From the NCBI GenBank assembly GCA_902795255.1, contig CADBKS010000017.1, forward strand, positions 1 through 42,867: 42,867 bases of DNA, written 5' to 3'. Both the position numbers and the translations under genes were made by a program. Positions within the stretch are counted from its first letter, which is position 1. Every line of letters starts with the position of its first letter. Below, piece by piece: positions 1-7,283 of the stretch. The notes beneath the pieces are model-generated. The model did not search any database, was not told the origin of the DNA, and saw nothing but the letters and a program-made list of their open reading frames with translations. Origin of the DNA: an uncultured Chloroflexota bacterium. GTDB taxonomy: Bacteria; Chloroflexota; Anaerolineae; Anaerolineales; Anaerolineaceae.

Positions 1-291
1 CACAGCATCCGCACCGGACTGGACAACGGTGAAAGCCTCGCGGACGCCATCTCCGGAGCGAAGATCTTTGATGAACTCCATGACCGGATGATCAAAATGG
101 GGACCGCCACCGGACGGGAAGATCAGGTCCTCGGCAAGCTCGCCGAACTTTACGAAGAACAGGTGGAAAACGACATCACCCGTCTGATCTCCATCATCGA
201 GCCGACGCTCGTCGCGATGCTGGCCATCGTGATCGGCGCGGTACTGCTTTCCGTGATGCTGCCGATGGCGGGGATCCTTTCCAGCCTCTGA
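1..291 (+). CDS. Type II secretion / type IV pilus inner-membrane protein, C-terminal end (GspF/PilC family)
   Basis: The gene runs in from the left edge; only the last 96 codons are present. The translation reads through a conserved GspF C-terminal pattern: a 'TGxxxGED/REDQ'-like region (GTATGREDQ), then an amphipathic stretch with EEQVENDI, then a long hydrophobic helix (IEPTLVAMLAIVIGAVLLSVMLP) broken only at the end by MAGILSSL, the usual C-terminus of this family. GspF/PilC is the polytopic platform protein that couples the cytoplasmic ATPases to pilin assembly. It is followed at 307 by small pilin-like genes on the same strand with short gaps or overlaps, so this is the 5' part of a pilus operon. 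The family call is firm; whether the machine is a true type IV pilus or a competence-type pseudopilus cannot be told from this end. Confidence 0.85.
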   Translation, partial: HSIRTGLDNGESLADAISGAKIFDELHDRMIKMGTATGREDQVLGKLAELYEEQVENDITRLISIIEPTLVAMLAIVIGAVLLSVMLPMAGILSSL

Positions 292-306
292 TACGGAGCC
301 TGAACC

Positions 307-612
307 ATGAACCGACGTGATATCTTCAAACCCCTGCTCATCGGACTGGTCCTGTGCATGTGCGTCGTGCTTGTGAGCAGGATCAGCCGTTCCAATGATG
401 CCGCGGAGAGCGAACTGGTCCGCAAAGCCGTGCGGGACGCCGCGATCACCTGTTACGCGGTGGAAGGGGCCTATCCGGAGGATGTGGAATACCTGCGGAA
501 ATACTATCACCTTTCCTACAACGATGACCGCTATCTTGTCACGATCGAAACCTTCGCGTCCAACCATATTCCGGATATCTATGTGACCGAGAGAGGAGCA
601 CAGCTGCAATGA
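307..612 (+). CDS. Small pilin-like membrane protein
   Basis: 101 residues. One N-terminal hydrophobic helix (about residues 9-24, LLIGLVLCMCVVLVSRI) follows a short basic start, and the rest is a small extracytoplasmic domain with the sequence TCYAVEGAYPEDVEYLRKYY, which resembles the 'YP..l..L' segment of minor pilins. There is no obvious prepilin peptidase site (no G before F-T-L-x-E), so it may be a pseudopilin-like accessory subunit rather than a processed pilin. It lies 15 nt after the GspF-like gene and its stop codon overlaps the start of the next gene, so it is co-transcribed and probably translationally coupled. Function is inferred from context only. Confidence 0.6.
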   Translation: MNRRDIFKPLLIGLVLCMCVVLVSRISRSNDAAESELVRKAVRDAAITCYAVEGAYPEDVEYLRKYYHLSYNDDRYLVTIETFASNHIPDIYVTERGAQLQ

Positions 613-1100
613 TGACCAAAGGAAGCCATTCGCATCCGATCGCAGGTGTTTTTGTGTTCCTGCTGCTGGGGCTCTTCGCTGTCTTCTCCACCCTGATGGT
701 GCTGACCGGCGCGAAAGCATACCGCGGGACCGTGGACCGTTCGGACGCGCACAACCGCGCCCGCATCGCCTCCGCCTACATCCGCTCCATGCTCCGCGCG
801 GATGACGGGGAAGGCACCCTGCAGATCGAGGACCTGGACGGGATCCGGGCGATCACCCTGATGAACACCTATGACGATGAAAGCTACGCGACCCGTATCT
901 ATGTTTACGACGGGATGCTCCGCGAGCTTTTCACCGATGCCGCCGAACCGTTCGACCCGGAATGGGGCGAACCGGTCTGCGAAGCGGAAGCCCTGAGCGC
1001 TGAATTTCAGGACGGGCTGCTGCACGTGACCGTCACTGCGGGCGGTGCCGGAAGCGAGATCTTTTACGCCCCGCGCACGGCCGTTACGGAAGGAGCCTGA
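609..1100 (+). CDS. DUF4860-type pilus-operon protein
   Basis: 163 residues with one N-terminal membrane helix (about 12-32, VFVFLLLGLFAVFSTLMVLTG) and a periplasmic/extracellular domain containing the pattern 'RIASAYIRSMLRADD' followed by 'DGIRAITL' and 'ATRIYVYDGMLRELF'. That layout matches DUF4860 proteins, which are repeatedly found in clostridial type IV pilus operons next to pilin genes. The start ATG overlaps the preceding stop codon (ATGATGA) and the stop is followed one base later by the next start, which is typical of a tightly coupled operon. The domain assignment is from recognition of the sequence pattern, not from a search; the molecular role of DUF4860 is not known to me. Confidence 0.65.
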   Translation: MMTKGSHSHPIAGVFVFLLLGLFAVFSTLMVLTGAKAYRGTVDRSDAHNRARIASAYIRSMLRADDGEGTLQIEDLDGIRAITLMNTYDDESYATRIYVYDGMLRELFTDAAEPFDPEWGEPVCEAEALSAEFQDGLLHVTVTAGGAGSEIFYAPRTAVTEGA

Positions 1101-1101
1101 G

Positions 1102-1497
1102 ATGAGATCCGGCAGCCGAAGCAACGCATTACTTGTGGAACTGATGATCGTGGTGATGTTTTTCATGATCGCCGCGACTGTTCTTTTACGCGTCTTTGTA
1201 TCCTCCCGGCAGCAGTCCGACCGCGCCGAACTGATCACGGCGTCCATGGCCGCGGCACAGAACACGGCGGATCAGCTCTACGCCGCCGAAGACCCCGAAG
1301 CCCTGCTGCAGGGCCTCGGATTCGTTCAGGAGGACGGTGTCTGGCGCCTTTCCGCGGAACGGTATACGCTTGAAGCATCCGTTGCTGAGGAAACGGAGCC
1401 GGCCGGCATCTTCCGCCGGCAGTCCGTCCGGGTGAGCGCGGACGGGGAGACCCTTTATGAGCTTCCCTGCTCCAGATGGCAGGAGGTGAACCAATGA
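1102..1497 (+). CDS. Pilin-like / minor pseudopilin protein
   Basis: 131 residues when started at ATG 1102, which sits right after AAGGAGCC and one base past the previous stop; a longer reading from 1045 would overlap the upstream gene by more than 50 nt and is unlikely. A short polar start (MRSGSRSNALLVELM) leads into a hydrophobic helix (IVVMFFMIAATVLLRVFV) containing an acidic residue (E) at the start of the hydrophobic run, reminiscent of the conserved Glu5 of type IV pilins. The C-terminal domain is a compact, probably beta-rich region. It overlaps the next gene by 4 nt (ATGA). Confidence 0.55.
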   Translation: MRSGSRSNALLVELMIVVMFFMIAATVLLRVFVSSRQQSDRAELITASMAAAQNTADQLYAAEDPEALLQGLGFVQEDGVWRLSAERYTLEASVAEETEPAGIFRRQSVRVSADGETLYELPCSRWQEVNQ

Positions 1498-1946
1498 ACA
1501 GCAGAAGCACCGTATCCCTCGGTCCGGGAGCTTCTTCCCTGATCCTGATCTTTGTCGTCCTGGCGCTCTCCGTACTCGGAATGCTTTCCCTGCTGACGGC
1601 AAGGAACGATCTCAAATTCTCGGAACGCTCCGCACAGGTGATCGAAGCCGTTTACCGGCTCAATGAACAGGCAGAAGAAAGCCGCGCGCAGATCTCCCGC
1701 ATCCTTGCCGAAAGCGCCGGCGTGCCCGCCGCGGAAGCCCTGCCGGAGCCGTTCGAACTCTTTGAGGATGAGATTGCATGGAGTGAGGAGATCCAAATCA
1801 GTCTGGATACCGACACGGCAGACGATAACGCCCGGACAATGACGCTGGACTGTGCCGTCCGCATCCTGCCTGACCCGGAAAATACCCGTACGGAATGGAT
1901 CCGGCATAACCTGTCGGTTTCCACGGAGGATGAAGAATGGTTCTGA
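1494..1946 (+). CDS. Small single-pass membrane protein of the pilus operon
   Basis: 150 residues from ATG 1494, which is preceded by AGGAGGTG and overlaps the upstream stop by 4 nt. Residues about 15-40 form one hydrophobic helix ([22 protein letters not shown]) followed by a predicted helical segment ([25 protein letters not shown]) that looks like the extended alpha-spine of pilus subunits, then an acidic globular part. No prepilin cleavage motif is evident. It overlaps the downstream pilT-type gene by 10 nt. I infer a structural or accessory role in the same pilus/secretion machine; it matches no family I can name. Confidence 0.5.
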   Translation: MNSRSTVSLGPGASSLILIFVVLALSVLGMLSLLTARNDLKFSERSAQVIEAVYRLNEQAEESRAQISRILAESAGVPAAEALPEPFELFEDEIAWSEEIQISLDTDTADDNARTMTLDCAVRILPDPENTRTEWIRHNLSVSTEDEEWF

Positions 1947-2982
1947 CCGAATTGCTGAAACAGGCCGTCAGTATGGGCGGTTCCGATGTTTTTATCATTC
2001 CCAACGCTCCCGTCACCGTCAAAGTGCACAGCAGCATGCTTCCGCTGACGGAAGAAAAGGTCAATTTTGAAGAAACCGAAAGCCTGGTCCGCAGCATGTA
2101 CGAACTGGCGCGGCGTCAGTTTGACCTGCTGGACGTGGCGGGAGACGATGACTTCTCCTTTGCCATCAAAGATGTCAGCCGCTTCCGCTGCAACGCTTAC
2201 CGCCAGCGCGGTTCCGTAGCCGCCATCTGCCGCATCGTCAACTTTGACCTGCCCGACCCGGTGGAACGGCACATTCCGCAGCAGGTGATGGACCTCGCGA
2301 ACCTGCGGTCCGGCATGGTCCTCGTGACCGGTCCCGCCGGCAGCGGGAAGAGCACGACCCTTGCCTGTGTGGTGGATAAGATCAACAGCGAACGCCAGGC
2401 ACACATCGTAACCGTCGAGGATCCGATCGAATACCTGCACAAGCATAAGAAGAGCCTGGTCAGCCAGCGCGAGAAGACGCGGCGACCTTCCCGCGCGCGC
2501 TCCGGGCCGCCCTGCGCGAAGCGCCGGACGTGATCATGCTCGGTGAAATGCGGGACCTGGAAACGATCCAGACCGCCATCACCGCCGCCGAAACCGGGCA
2601 CCTGCTGCTTTCATCCCTGCACACGATCGGTGCGGCAAAGACCGTCGACCGCATCCTGGATACATTTCCTGCCGAACAGCAGGCACAGGTCCGCGTGCAG
2701 CTCTCCATGGTCCTGAAAGCGGTGGTATCCCAGCGTCTCGTCCCGACGACCGACGGCAAACGGGAAGTGGTCTTTGAAGTGATGACCGTCAACCCGGCCA
2801 TTCAGAACCTGATCCGCGACGGACGCACCCACCAGATCGACAACGCGATCTACGGCGGGACCGACAAGGGGATGCTTTCCATGGACAATGAACTGCAGCG
2901 CATGTTCCGTGCAGGACGCATCACCCGCGATATCGCCATCAGCTTCGCCGTCAACCCGGACACGCTGGCCAAAAGAATCTAA
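1937..2982 (+). pseudogene. pilT: PilT-type twitching/retraction ATPase, disrupted by a frameshift
   Basis: Read across a frame change, this is a full-length PilT-family ATPase of about 348 codons. Frame one (from ATG 1937) holds the N-terminal domain, Walker [10 protein letters not shown] and the Asp-box segment VTVEDPIEY. Frame two (from about 2476) holds [19 protein letters not shown], the Walker B-like MLGEMRD, the His-box region HLLLSSLHT, and the C-terminus. Family members read SQREVGxD at the junction; here SQRE (2462-2473) is followed by only two bases before the GAC of D, so seven bases appear to be missing (the codons for V-G-x). Uncorrected, the product would end about 20 residues later, at 2533, before Walker B and be inactive. 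In pilus operons this ATPase drives pilus retraction. A real deletion or an assembly error are both possible. Confidence 0.8.
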
Positions 2983-3005
2983 CAAATCGTGAAGAATAAA
3001 TGATC

Positions 3006-3070
3006 CCGGTGCCGCTGCTCGGCACCGGTTTAAAAACAAATATCCGCCGGCCGGCGGATATTTGTTTTTA
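3006..3070. terminator. Double hairpin, bidirectional terminator
   Basis: A 9-bp hairpin (3006-3014 with 3020-3028, loop CTGCT) is followed at once by a perfect 40-nt palindrome (3031-3070) whose core is CCGCCGGCCGGCGG and whose arms end in A-rich/T-rich tracts (AAAAACAAATA / TATTTGTTTTT). It lies between the convergent pilT-type gene and the secreted-protein gene at 3088, so it can terminate both strands. Confidence 0.8.
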
Positions 3071-3087
3071 TATCATTCAGATGCGGT

Positions 3088-3945
3088 TCAGCCTTCACTG
3101 TTTCCCATCGTCAGGGTATGAGCGACAAGCGTGGACCAGGAGACCTGATCATCCGTACGCTTCAGCAGTTCGCCCATGCGGTCAACATCCACACCGGCGT
3201 CAGCGAACTGTCCTTTGATGGCTTCCCAGTCATCCAGGCAGCGGTCGATCAGGCGGACGACGCTGATAAAGTTCGCATCAAAGGCACTGCGTTCCTCATC
3301 AGACATGCTTTCCCAGGCCGCGAGCAGATCCGCACGGAGCGTCGGAACGTCCTCGTTCCAGATCTGGTGAGACTGCGCGAAATCAAAAGCCTGATAAGCC
3401 GCCTTTGCCTCCGCCAGGGAAGAACCGGCAGTGCCCGCGTGGTAGCCGCCGATCACATGGAAATAGCCGTCAATAAGATCCTGCTGTGTCGGGAAGAAGA
3501 ACCCCTCGTAATCGACCTTTTCGAATTCCATATCCTTCCCGGCATCTTCCACGGCATCTTCCCAGAGCAGCTTTCCGCCATCGGTCAGGCGGAAACGAGC
3601 GGTACCGTTATTGTAGGCTTCCGTACTGGAAGCTTCCGTTCCGTCATTATTGAAAACGAGCGTGGTTTTGACGCCGGTCCCGGCATCTGCCAGGCAGTCC
3701 TCCGCGGCATCATAGCGCAGGGTATATTCCCAGTTGACGCTTTCGTTATAACTTGCACCCCAGTGAATGAGCGCTTTATACCCCATGTCCGCGCGGATCA
3801 TGCGGATCTCGGCGCGTTCACACACCCAGACGCCTCTGTAGTTTTCCGGTACGGGCGTATCTGTGTTCTCCTGGGCAAAAGCGCCGCAGAAAGCCGACAG
3901 GACAAAAACCAGCGCGGTCAGTAAAGACAAGACTTTTTTGTTCAT
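3088..3945 (-). CDS. Secreted protein of unknown function
   Basis: 285 residues starting at ATG 3945, chosen because AAGGAG lies just upstream and because the start gives a clean signal peptide (MNKKVLSLLTALVFVLSAFCGAFA, predicted type I cleavage near AFA/QE). A Cys is present in the signal region but the residue before it is Phe, so a lipobox is not convincing. The mature part opens with an acidic, Tyr/Trp-rich domain (YRGVWVCERAEIRM, about residues 35-150, resembling lipocalin-like 'how much signal' domains with WEYTLRYD and TTLVFNNDG strands) and ends in a helical region (AYQAFDFAQSHQIW, ESMSDEERSAFDANF). It is monocistronic, with a shared terminator at its 3' end. I do not recognise a characterised family. 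Confidence 0.7.
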   Translation of the reverse strand: MNKKVLSLLTALVFVLSAFCGAFAQENTDTPVPENYRGVWVCERAEIRMIRADMGYKALIHWGASYNESVNWEYTLRYDAAEDCLADAGTGVKTTLVFNNDGTEASSTEAYNNGTARFRLTDGGKLLWEDAVEDAGKDMEFEKVDYEGFFFPTQQDLIDGYFHVIGGYHAGTAGSSLAEAKAAYQAFDFAQSHQIWNEDVPTLRADLLAAWESMSDEERSAFDANFISVVRLIDRCLDDWEAIKGQFADAGVDVDRMGELLKRTDDQVSWSTLVAHTLTMGNSEG

Positions 3946-4132
3946 GTTTTCATTCTCCTTTATATTTGTTAAATGTTTCCGGTAAAGAATAGTTCCGTTT
4001 CTGAGCAAATGTTAATAATTTTCATCCGGAACCGGGTCCGCCCTTAATTTTACCCGCGGATCCGGCATCGGAAAGCAGAAGAGACGTTTTTTACAAGACG
4101 TTTTTCACGGAAATGAGCAGTTTTCACGAATT

Positions 4133-4162
4133 TTGGCGGTTTTCAAAAAATCATGATACAAT
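4133..4162 (+). promoter_or_regulatory. Sigma-70-type promoter of the tRNA gene
   Basis: TTGGCG at 4133-4138 and TACAAT at 4157-4162 are separated by 18 nt; transcription would start around 4169, a few bases before the tRNA 5' end at 4176. Confidence 0.6.
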
Positions 4163-4175
4163 ATATCAGCATTGA

Positions 4176-4248
4176 GCCTCCATCGTCTAGCGGCCCAGGA
4201 CATAGCCCTCTCAAGGCTACAACATGGATTCGAATTCCATTGGAGGTG
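4176..4248 (+). tRNA. tRNA-Glu (anticodon CTC)
   Basis: A 73-nt cloverleaf: acceptor arm GCCTCCA/TGGAGGT (G1-U72 wobble), D-arm GTCTAGCGGCCCAGGAC typical of tRNA-Glu, anticodon stem TAGCC/GGCTA with loop CTCTCAA (anticodon CTC at 4210-4212), and T-arm ATGGA-TTCGAAT-TCCAT. The discriminator is G and no CCA is encoded. It decodes GAG. The gene stands alone with its own promoter and terminator. Confidence 0.95.
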
Positions 4249-4252
4249 CTGA

Positions 4253-4279
4253 ACCCCGGTGTTTACCGGGGTTTTTGTT
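4253..4279 (+). terminator. Intrinsic terminator of the tRNA gene
   Basis: ACCCCGGT (4253-4260), loop GTTT, ACCGGGGT (4265-4272), followed by a TTTTTG run. It begins 5 nt after the tRNA end. Confidence 0.85.
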
Positions 4280-4354
4280 ATCCGGATCCTCCTGTAAAAG
4301 CTCACTTCCGATTGCCATGAGCATATCAATGTGAGCTCTTCATAGCTGTTAAAC

Positions 4355-4381
4355 GAAAAAGAGGCGGCCGGAGCCGCCCCT
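4355..4381 (-). terminator. Intrinsic terminator of the decarboxylase operon
   Basis: On the minus strand: GGCGGC, loop TCCG, GCCGCC, then TCTTTTT. It lies just past the stop codon of the beta-subunit gene. Confidence 0.8.
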
Positions 4382-4393
4382 TTGTTCGTTGAC

Positions 4394-5557
4394 TTATATC
4401 CCGAGCGTGGTCTTTACCAGCGCGAGCAGGACACCGCCTGCCACGACGGAACCGAGCTGGCCCGAGGTATTCGCGCCCATGGCGTGCATCAGGATAAAGT
4501 TATCCGGATCATCTTCCAGGGCGATCTGAGCGGCGATACGGCCGGCCATCGGGAAAGCGGAGATACCGCAGGCACCGATGAGCGGGTTGATCTTGCCGCC
4601 GGTGATGATCTTCATGACCTGGCCGAACAGGACACCCGCGACCGTGTCGAGGATGAAGGCCAGCAGGCCAAGCGCCATGATGAAGAGCACGTCCCACTTC
4701 AGGAACTGTTCGCCGATCATGGTCGCGCCGACAGCCAGTCCAAGGAAGAGCGTAGAGACGTTGATGATCTCATTCTGGGCAGCCTTGTCCAGACGTTCGA
4801 CGACTTTGGATTCCTTCAGCAGGTTCCCCAGCATCAGCGCCGCGATCAGCGGAGCGGCATCCGGGGAGAGGATGGAAATGATGATGGTGACGAACATCGG
4901 GAAGACGATGACCGCGCGGTCGGAAACTTCACGCGGGGCGTATTCCATGTGGATCATGCGGTCCTTCTTCGAAGTCAGCGCCTTCATGATCGGCGGCTGG
5001 ATGATCGGGATCAGGGACATGTAGGAATAAGCGGCCACCGCAATCGGTCCGAGCATATGCGGAGCGATCTTGGAAGCAACATAAATGGCGGTCGGGCCAT
5101 CGATGGCGCCGATCGTGCCGATGGAAGCGGCTTCAGCCAGACCCCAGTTGAGGGAGGGGATGAGTTTCGCAAGCAGGCAGCCCAGGATCAGGGTGCCGTA
5201 AATGCCGAACTGGCCGGCAGCGCCGAGGATGACCATCTTCGGCATGGCCAGCAGCGGGCGGAAGTCGATCATCGCGCCCACGCCGATAAAGATCAGGAGC
5301 GGGAACAGTTCGGTGGCGATCCCGGCATCGTACAGGACCTTCATGAAGCCCGGCTGCTGCAGGCCGTTGATCTCAACGGTCTGATAGGCGGACATCCCGA
5401 GGTTGGCCAGAACACAGCCGAAACCAATCGGCAGGAGGAGGGTCGGTTCATACTCTTTGATGATGGCCAGTCCGATGAGGACGAAGCCGATCACGAGCAT
5501 GACGATCTCTTTCCAGCTCAGAAAATAAAAGGAGTCGACAATACTGCTGAGGTTCAT
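4394..5557 (-). CDS. oadB: Na+-translocating decarboxylase beta subunit (OadB/MmdB/GcdB family)
   Basis: 387 residues, almost entirely hydrophobic, with the family's hallmarks: N-terminal LPIGFGCVLANLG, the re-entrant Asp-bearing motif GTIGAIDGPTAIYVASKIAPH (the Asp is implicated in Na+ and proton handling in the OadB family), PIIQPPIMK, the Asn/Ser motif EIINVSTLFLGLAVGATM, and the C-terminal GNANTSGQLGSVVAGG-like segment (HAMGANTSGQLGSVVAGG). This subunit carries Na+ export driven by decarboxylation of a carboxybiotin. It is the last gene of a three-gene minus-strand operon (gamma, biotin carrier, beta). The carboxyltransferase (alpha) gene is not in the window, so the substrate (oxaloacetate, methylmalonyl-CoA or glutaconyl-CoA) is undetermined; the symbol names the family, not the substrate. 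Confidence 0.9.
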   Translation of the reverse strand: MNLSSIVDSFYFLSWKEIVMLVIGFVLIGLAIIKEYEPTLLLPIGFGCVLANLGMSAYQTVEINGLQQPGFMKVLYDAGIATELFPLLIFIGVGAMIDFRPLLAMPKMVILGAAGQFGIYGTLILGCLLAKLIPSLNWGLAEAASIGTIGAIDGPTAIYVASKIAPHMLGPIAVAAYSYMSLIPIIQPPIMKALTSKKDRMIHMEYAPREVSDRAVIVFPMFVTIIISILSPDAAPLIAALMLGNLLKESKVVERLDKAAQNEIINVSTLFLGLAVGATMIGEQFLKWDVLFIMALGLLAFILDTVAGVLFGQVMKIITGGKINPLIGACGISAFPMAGRIAAQIALEDDPDNFILMHAMGANTSGQLGSVVAGGVLLALVKTTLGI

Positions 5558-5568
5558 AGCTTCACCTC

Positions 5569-6237
5569 TCAGCCGGCATAGGTCATCAGGACCTGTCCGT
5601 GCGTTACGCTGTCGCCCTTATTGACATTGACAGAAGCAACCTTGCCGTCATGCAGCGCGGTGATGTTGTTCTTCATCTTCATGGCTTCGAGAACGAACAG
5701 GACGTCACCCTTCTTCACGGTCTGCCCGACTTTGACGTTGACTTCCTGGATCACGCCCGGGATCGGGGCAGAGACGCTTTCACCGCCGGCAGCAGCCTTC
5801 GGTGCAGCAGCTTTCGGGGCGGCGGCAGCCGGAGCGGCGGCCGGGGCCGGAGCAGCGTTCTTCACGGCGTAGGACATCAGGACCTGTCCGTGGGTGACAC
5901 TGTCGCCCTTCTGGGCGTTTACGGTCTGGACCTTGCCGTCATGCAGCGCGGTGATGTTGTTCTTCATCTTCATGGCTTCGAGAACGAACAGGACGTCGCC
6001 CTTCTTCACGGTCTGACCGGCTTTGACGTTGACTTCCTGGATCACGCCCGGGATCGGGGCGGTGACGGTTTCAGAGCCTTCGACATAGGACTGGGAGAGG
6101 GCTGCGCTTACGGCACCGGCAGCGTCGGTGCTGACGGTAAATTCGGTCCCGTCAACGGTGACCACCATCGGATCGGCTTTCGGATCCGCGATCTCTACGG
6201 AAAAAGTTTTTCCGTCAACTGTTACTGAAAGGTTCAT
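5569..6237 (-). CDS. Biotin carrier subunit with two tandem biotinyl domains
   Basis: 222 residues from ATG 6237 (AAGGAG just upstream). Order: a small N-terminal domain (MNLSVTVDGKTFSVEI, residues 1-55) as seen in decarboxylase carrier subunits, biotinyl domain 1 (about 60-130), an Ala/Pro/Lys linker (AAPAPAAAPAAAAPKAAAPK), and biotinyl domain 2 (about 155-222). Both domains carry the biotinylation motif EAMKM with the target Lys, and the Pro-Gly-Val entry APIPGVIQEVNVK. Usual carriers (MmdC, GcdC, AccB-like) have one such domain. The carrier shuttles carboxybiotin between the carboxyltransferase and the Na+-pumping beta subunit. It sits 11 nt upstream of the beta gene. Doubling could raise carboxyl-transfer capacity; that is inference. 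Confidence 0.9.
   Translation of the reverse strand: MNLSVTVDGKTFSVEIADPKADPMVVTVDGTEFTVSTDAAGAVSAALSQSYVEGSETVTAPIPGVIQEVNVKAGQTVKKGDVLFVLEAMKMKNNITALHDGKVQTVNAQKGDSVTHGQVLMSYAVKNAAPAPAAAPAAAAPKAAAPKAAAGGESVSAPIPGVIQEVNVKVGQTVKKGDVLFVLEAMKMKNNITALHDGKVASVNVNKGDSVTHGQVLMTYAG
5640..5706. repeat. 67-nt direct repeat, copy within biotinyl domain 2
   Basis: Identical over 67 nt to 5931-5997. It covers the EAMKM codons, and similarity continues outside at a lower level on both sides across the whole domain. Confidence 0.9.
5931..5997. repeat. 67-nt direct repeat, copy within biotinyl domain 1
   Basis: Identical over 67 nt to 5640-5706, including synonymous positions, which points to recent duplication or ongoing gene conversion between the two biotinyl domains. 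Confidence 0.9.
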
Positions 6238-6282
6238 TTTTTCTCCTTCGTAATTCAAATAAATTCCAGCGTCAGGGCGGAT

Positions 6283-6591
6283 CTACTTCTTCGCGATGAC
6301 ATAGGCAGCGGCCGCGGCGGCTGCTTTGAGTTTCATCTCATCGACCGCGTCAGCGGTTTCAACGATATCGGAGGCGCTTTCTTCAGCTTCCTCTTCTTTC
6401 TTCGGGCCGTCCTTGACCAGACGGACCAGAAGCTCCATCACACCCCACAGGACCAGAAGGGAAACGAAAAGGATCCCCATCCCGACACCTGTGATCTTCA
6501 GTCCCTGCATCACCAGATCCTCAGCCGGGGCAGCTGCCGCAGCGAGTTCGGTCGTTTCTTCCAGGGCACTCTGAAACAAATAATGGACCAT
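6283..6591 (-). CDS. oadG: Na+-translocating decarboxylase gamma subunit (OadG family)
   Basis: 102 residues from ATG 6591, preceded by AAAGGA on the minus strand. One membrane helix near residues 35-58 (GMGILFVSLLVLWGVMELLVRLV) follows an acidic/Ala-rich N-terminus, and the cytoplasmic tail is charged (KDGPKKEEEAEE) and ends in an Ala-rich helix. OadG subunits are short, poorly conserved single-pass proteins that anchor the carboxyltransferase and carrier to the beta subunit. It is the first gene of the operon, followed 46 nt later by the carrier gene. The family call rests mainly on size, topology and position. Confidence 0.75.
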   Translation of the reverse strand: MVHYLFQSALEETTELAAAAAPAEDLVMQGLKITGVGMGILFVSLLVLWGVMELLVRLVKDGPKKEEEAEESASDIVETADAVDEMKLKAAAAAAAYVIAKK

Positions 6592-6795
6592 TCCCAATCC
6601 TTTCTTTTGCCGGCAGCAGCCGGCCGTGCAAATCGTGCATCTTATCATTACAGGCCCGGTGAGATGCGGAAACCGGCGCCCGGTCAATTTAATTGCAATG
6701 GAAAAATCAAATTTCCCATTAAATACTATTTTACCTCAGCACTGTTTTCCGGCTGTCTTAAAATGACGTAAAGGGGAACCATCCCAAGAATCAGG

Positions 6796-7195
6796 ACCAC
6801 CGGCTGAGCCGGTGGTTTGCTCTGCGCCTATAAGGCAATGTTACCTGAGTGCGCTTGCAAGCGCATGGCAGCGTTCATTTTGCGATGCACCAGGCTTCGG
6901 GAGTGAGTGCTTCGCAAGGCGCGGCCCGATCGCTCGTGTGTTTGCATAAGTTTCCTGCCGCGACCGGTTTATTTAGCCGGGCCCGATCGGGCTGGCCTTA
7001 CGGCCACCCAACACCTGCACCGTATGGGGTGGGCTGCCCTCTTGATGCGGTGCATGAGCTTCGCCCCCCCTTTTTTGTCAGGGTCAATAGACTTGTATTA
7101 CCTATATGATTTTCAGACTAACCTACATACTGTGATGCAGTTGGCTTTCAACTAAAGCTCTTCGGCTCCACCTGCTTAGCAGGTGGTTTTTCTAC
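6796..7195. mobile_element. Hairpin-bounded non-coding island, possible IS200/IS605-type remnant or non-autonomous derivative
   Basis: No credible gene lies here. The left end has a 9-bp hairpin with a 3-nt loop (ACCACCGGC-TGA-GCCGGTGGT, 6796-6816) followed by TTTGCTCT and a second small hairpin (GCCT-ATA-AGGC). The right end has CCACCTGC-TTA-GCAGGTGG (7168-7186) followed by TTTTTCT. Between them are further inverted repeats (GCGCTTGCAAGCGC; GGGCCCGATCGGGC; GGCCTTACGGCC). Imperfect, subterminal 3-nt-loop hairpins at both ends without terminal inverted repeats are typical of the single-strand transposons of the IS200/IS605 family and their short derivatives. No TnpA or TnpB fragment was recognised, so this is a hypothesis; a structured RNA is the alternative. 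Confidence 0.4.
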
Positions 7196-7203
7196 CATGA
7201 AAC

Positions 7204-7241
7204 AAAAAACTGCTGCGGAATCAAAACCGCAGCAGTTTTTT
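7204..7241 (-). terminator. Intrinsic terminator downstream of the sortase-fusion gene
   Basis: 15-bp stem: AAAAAACTGCTGCGG (7204-7218), 8-nt loop, CCGCAGCAGTTTTTT (7227-7241). T-runs on both strands make it potentially bidirectional; the nearest gene end is the minus-strand stop at 7284. Confidence 0.9.
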
Positions 7242-7283
7242 ATCTCATCTTCCGGCGGGTTTTCCCGACCGGTTTTCAGGATC

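Noticed and set aside
4382..5581. Long plus-strand open frame antisense to the decarboxylase beta gene
   Set aside because: Shadow of a real gene: the minus-strand product has all family motifs, while the plus-strand product is a low-complexity Asp/His/Arg-rich chain.
6796..7195. CRISPR array or riboswitch in the hairpin-rich island
   Set aside because: The hairpins differ in sequence and are not evenly spaced, and no known riboswitch core was recognised.
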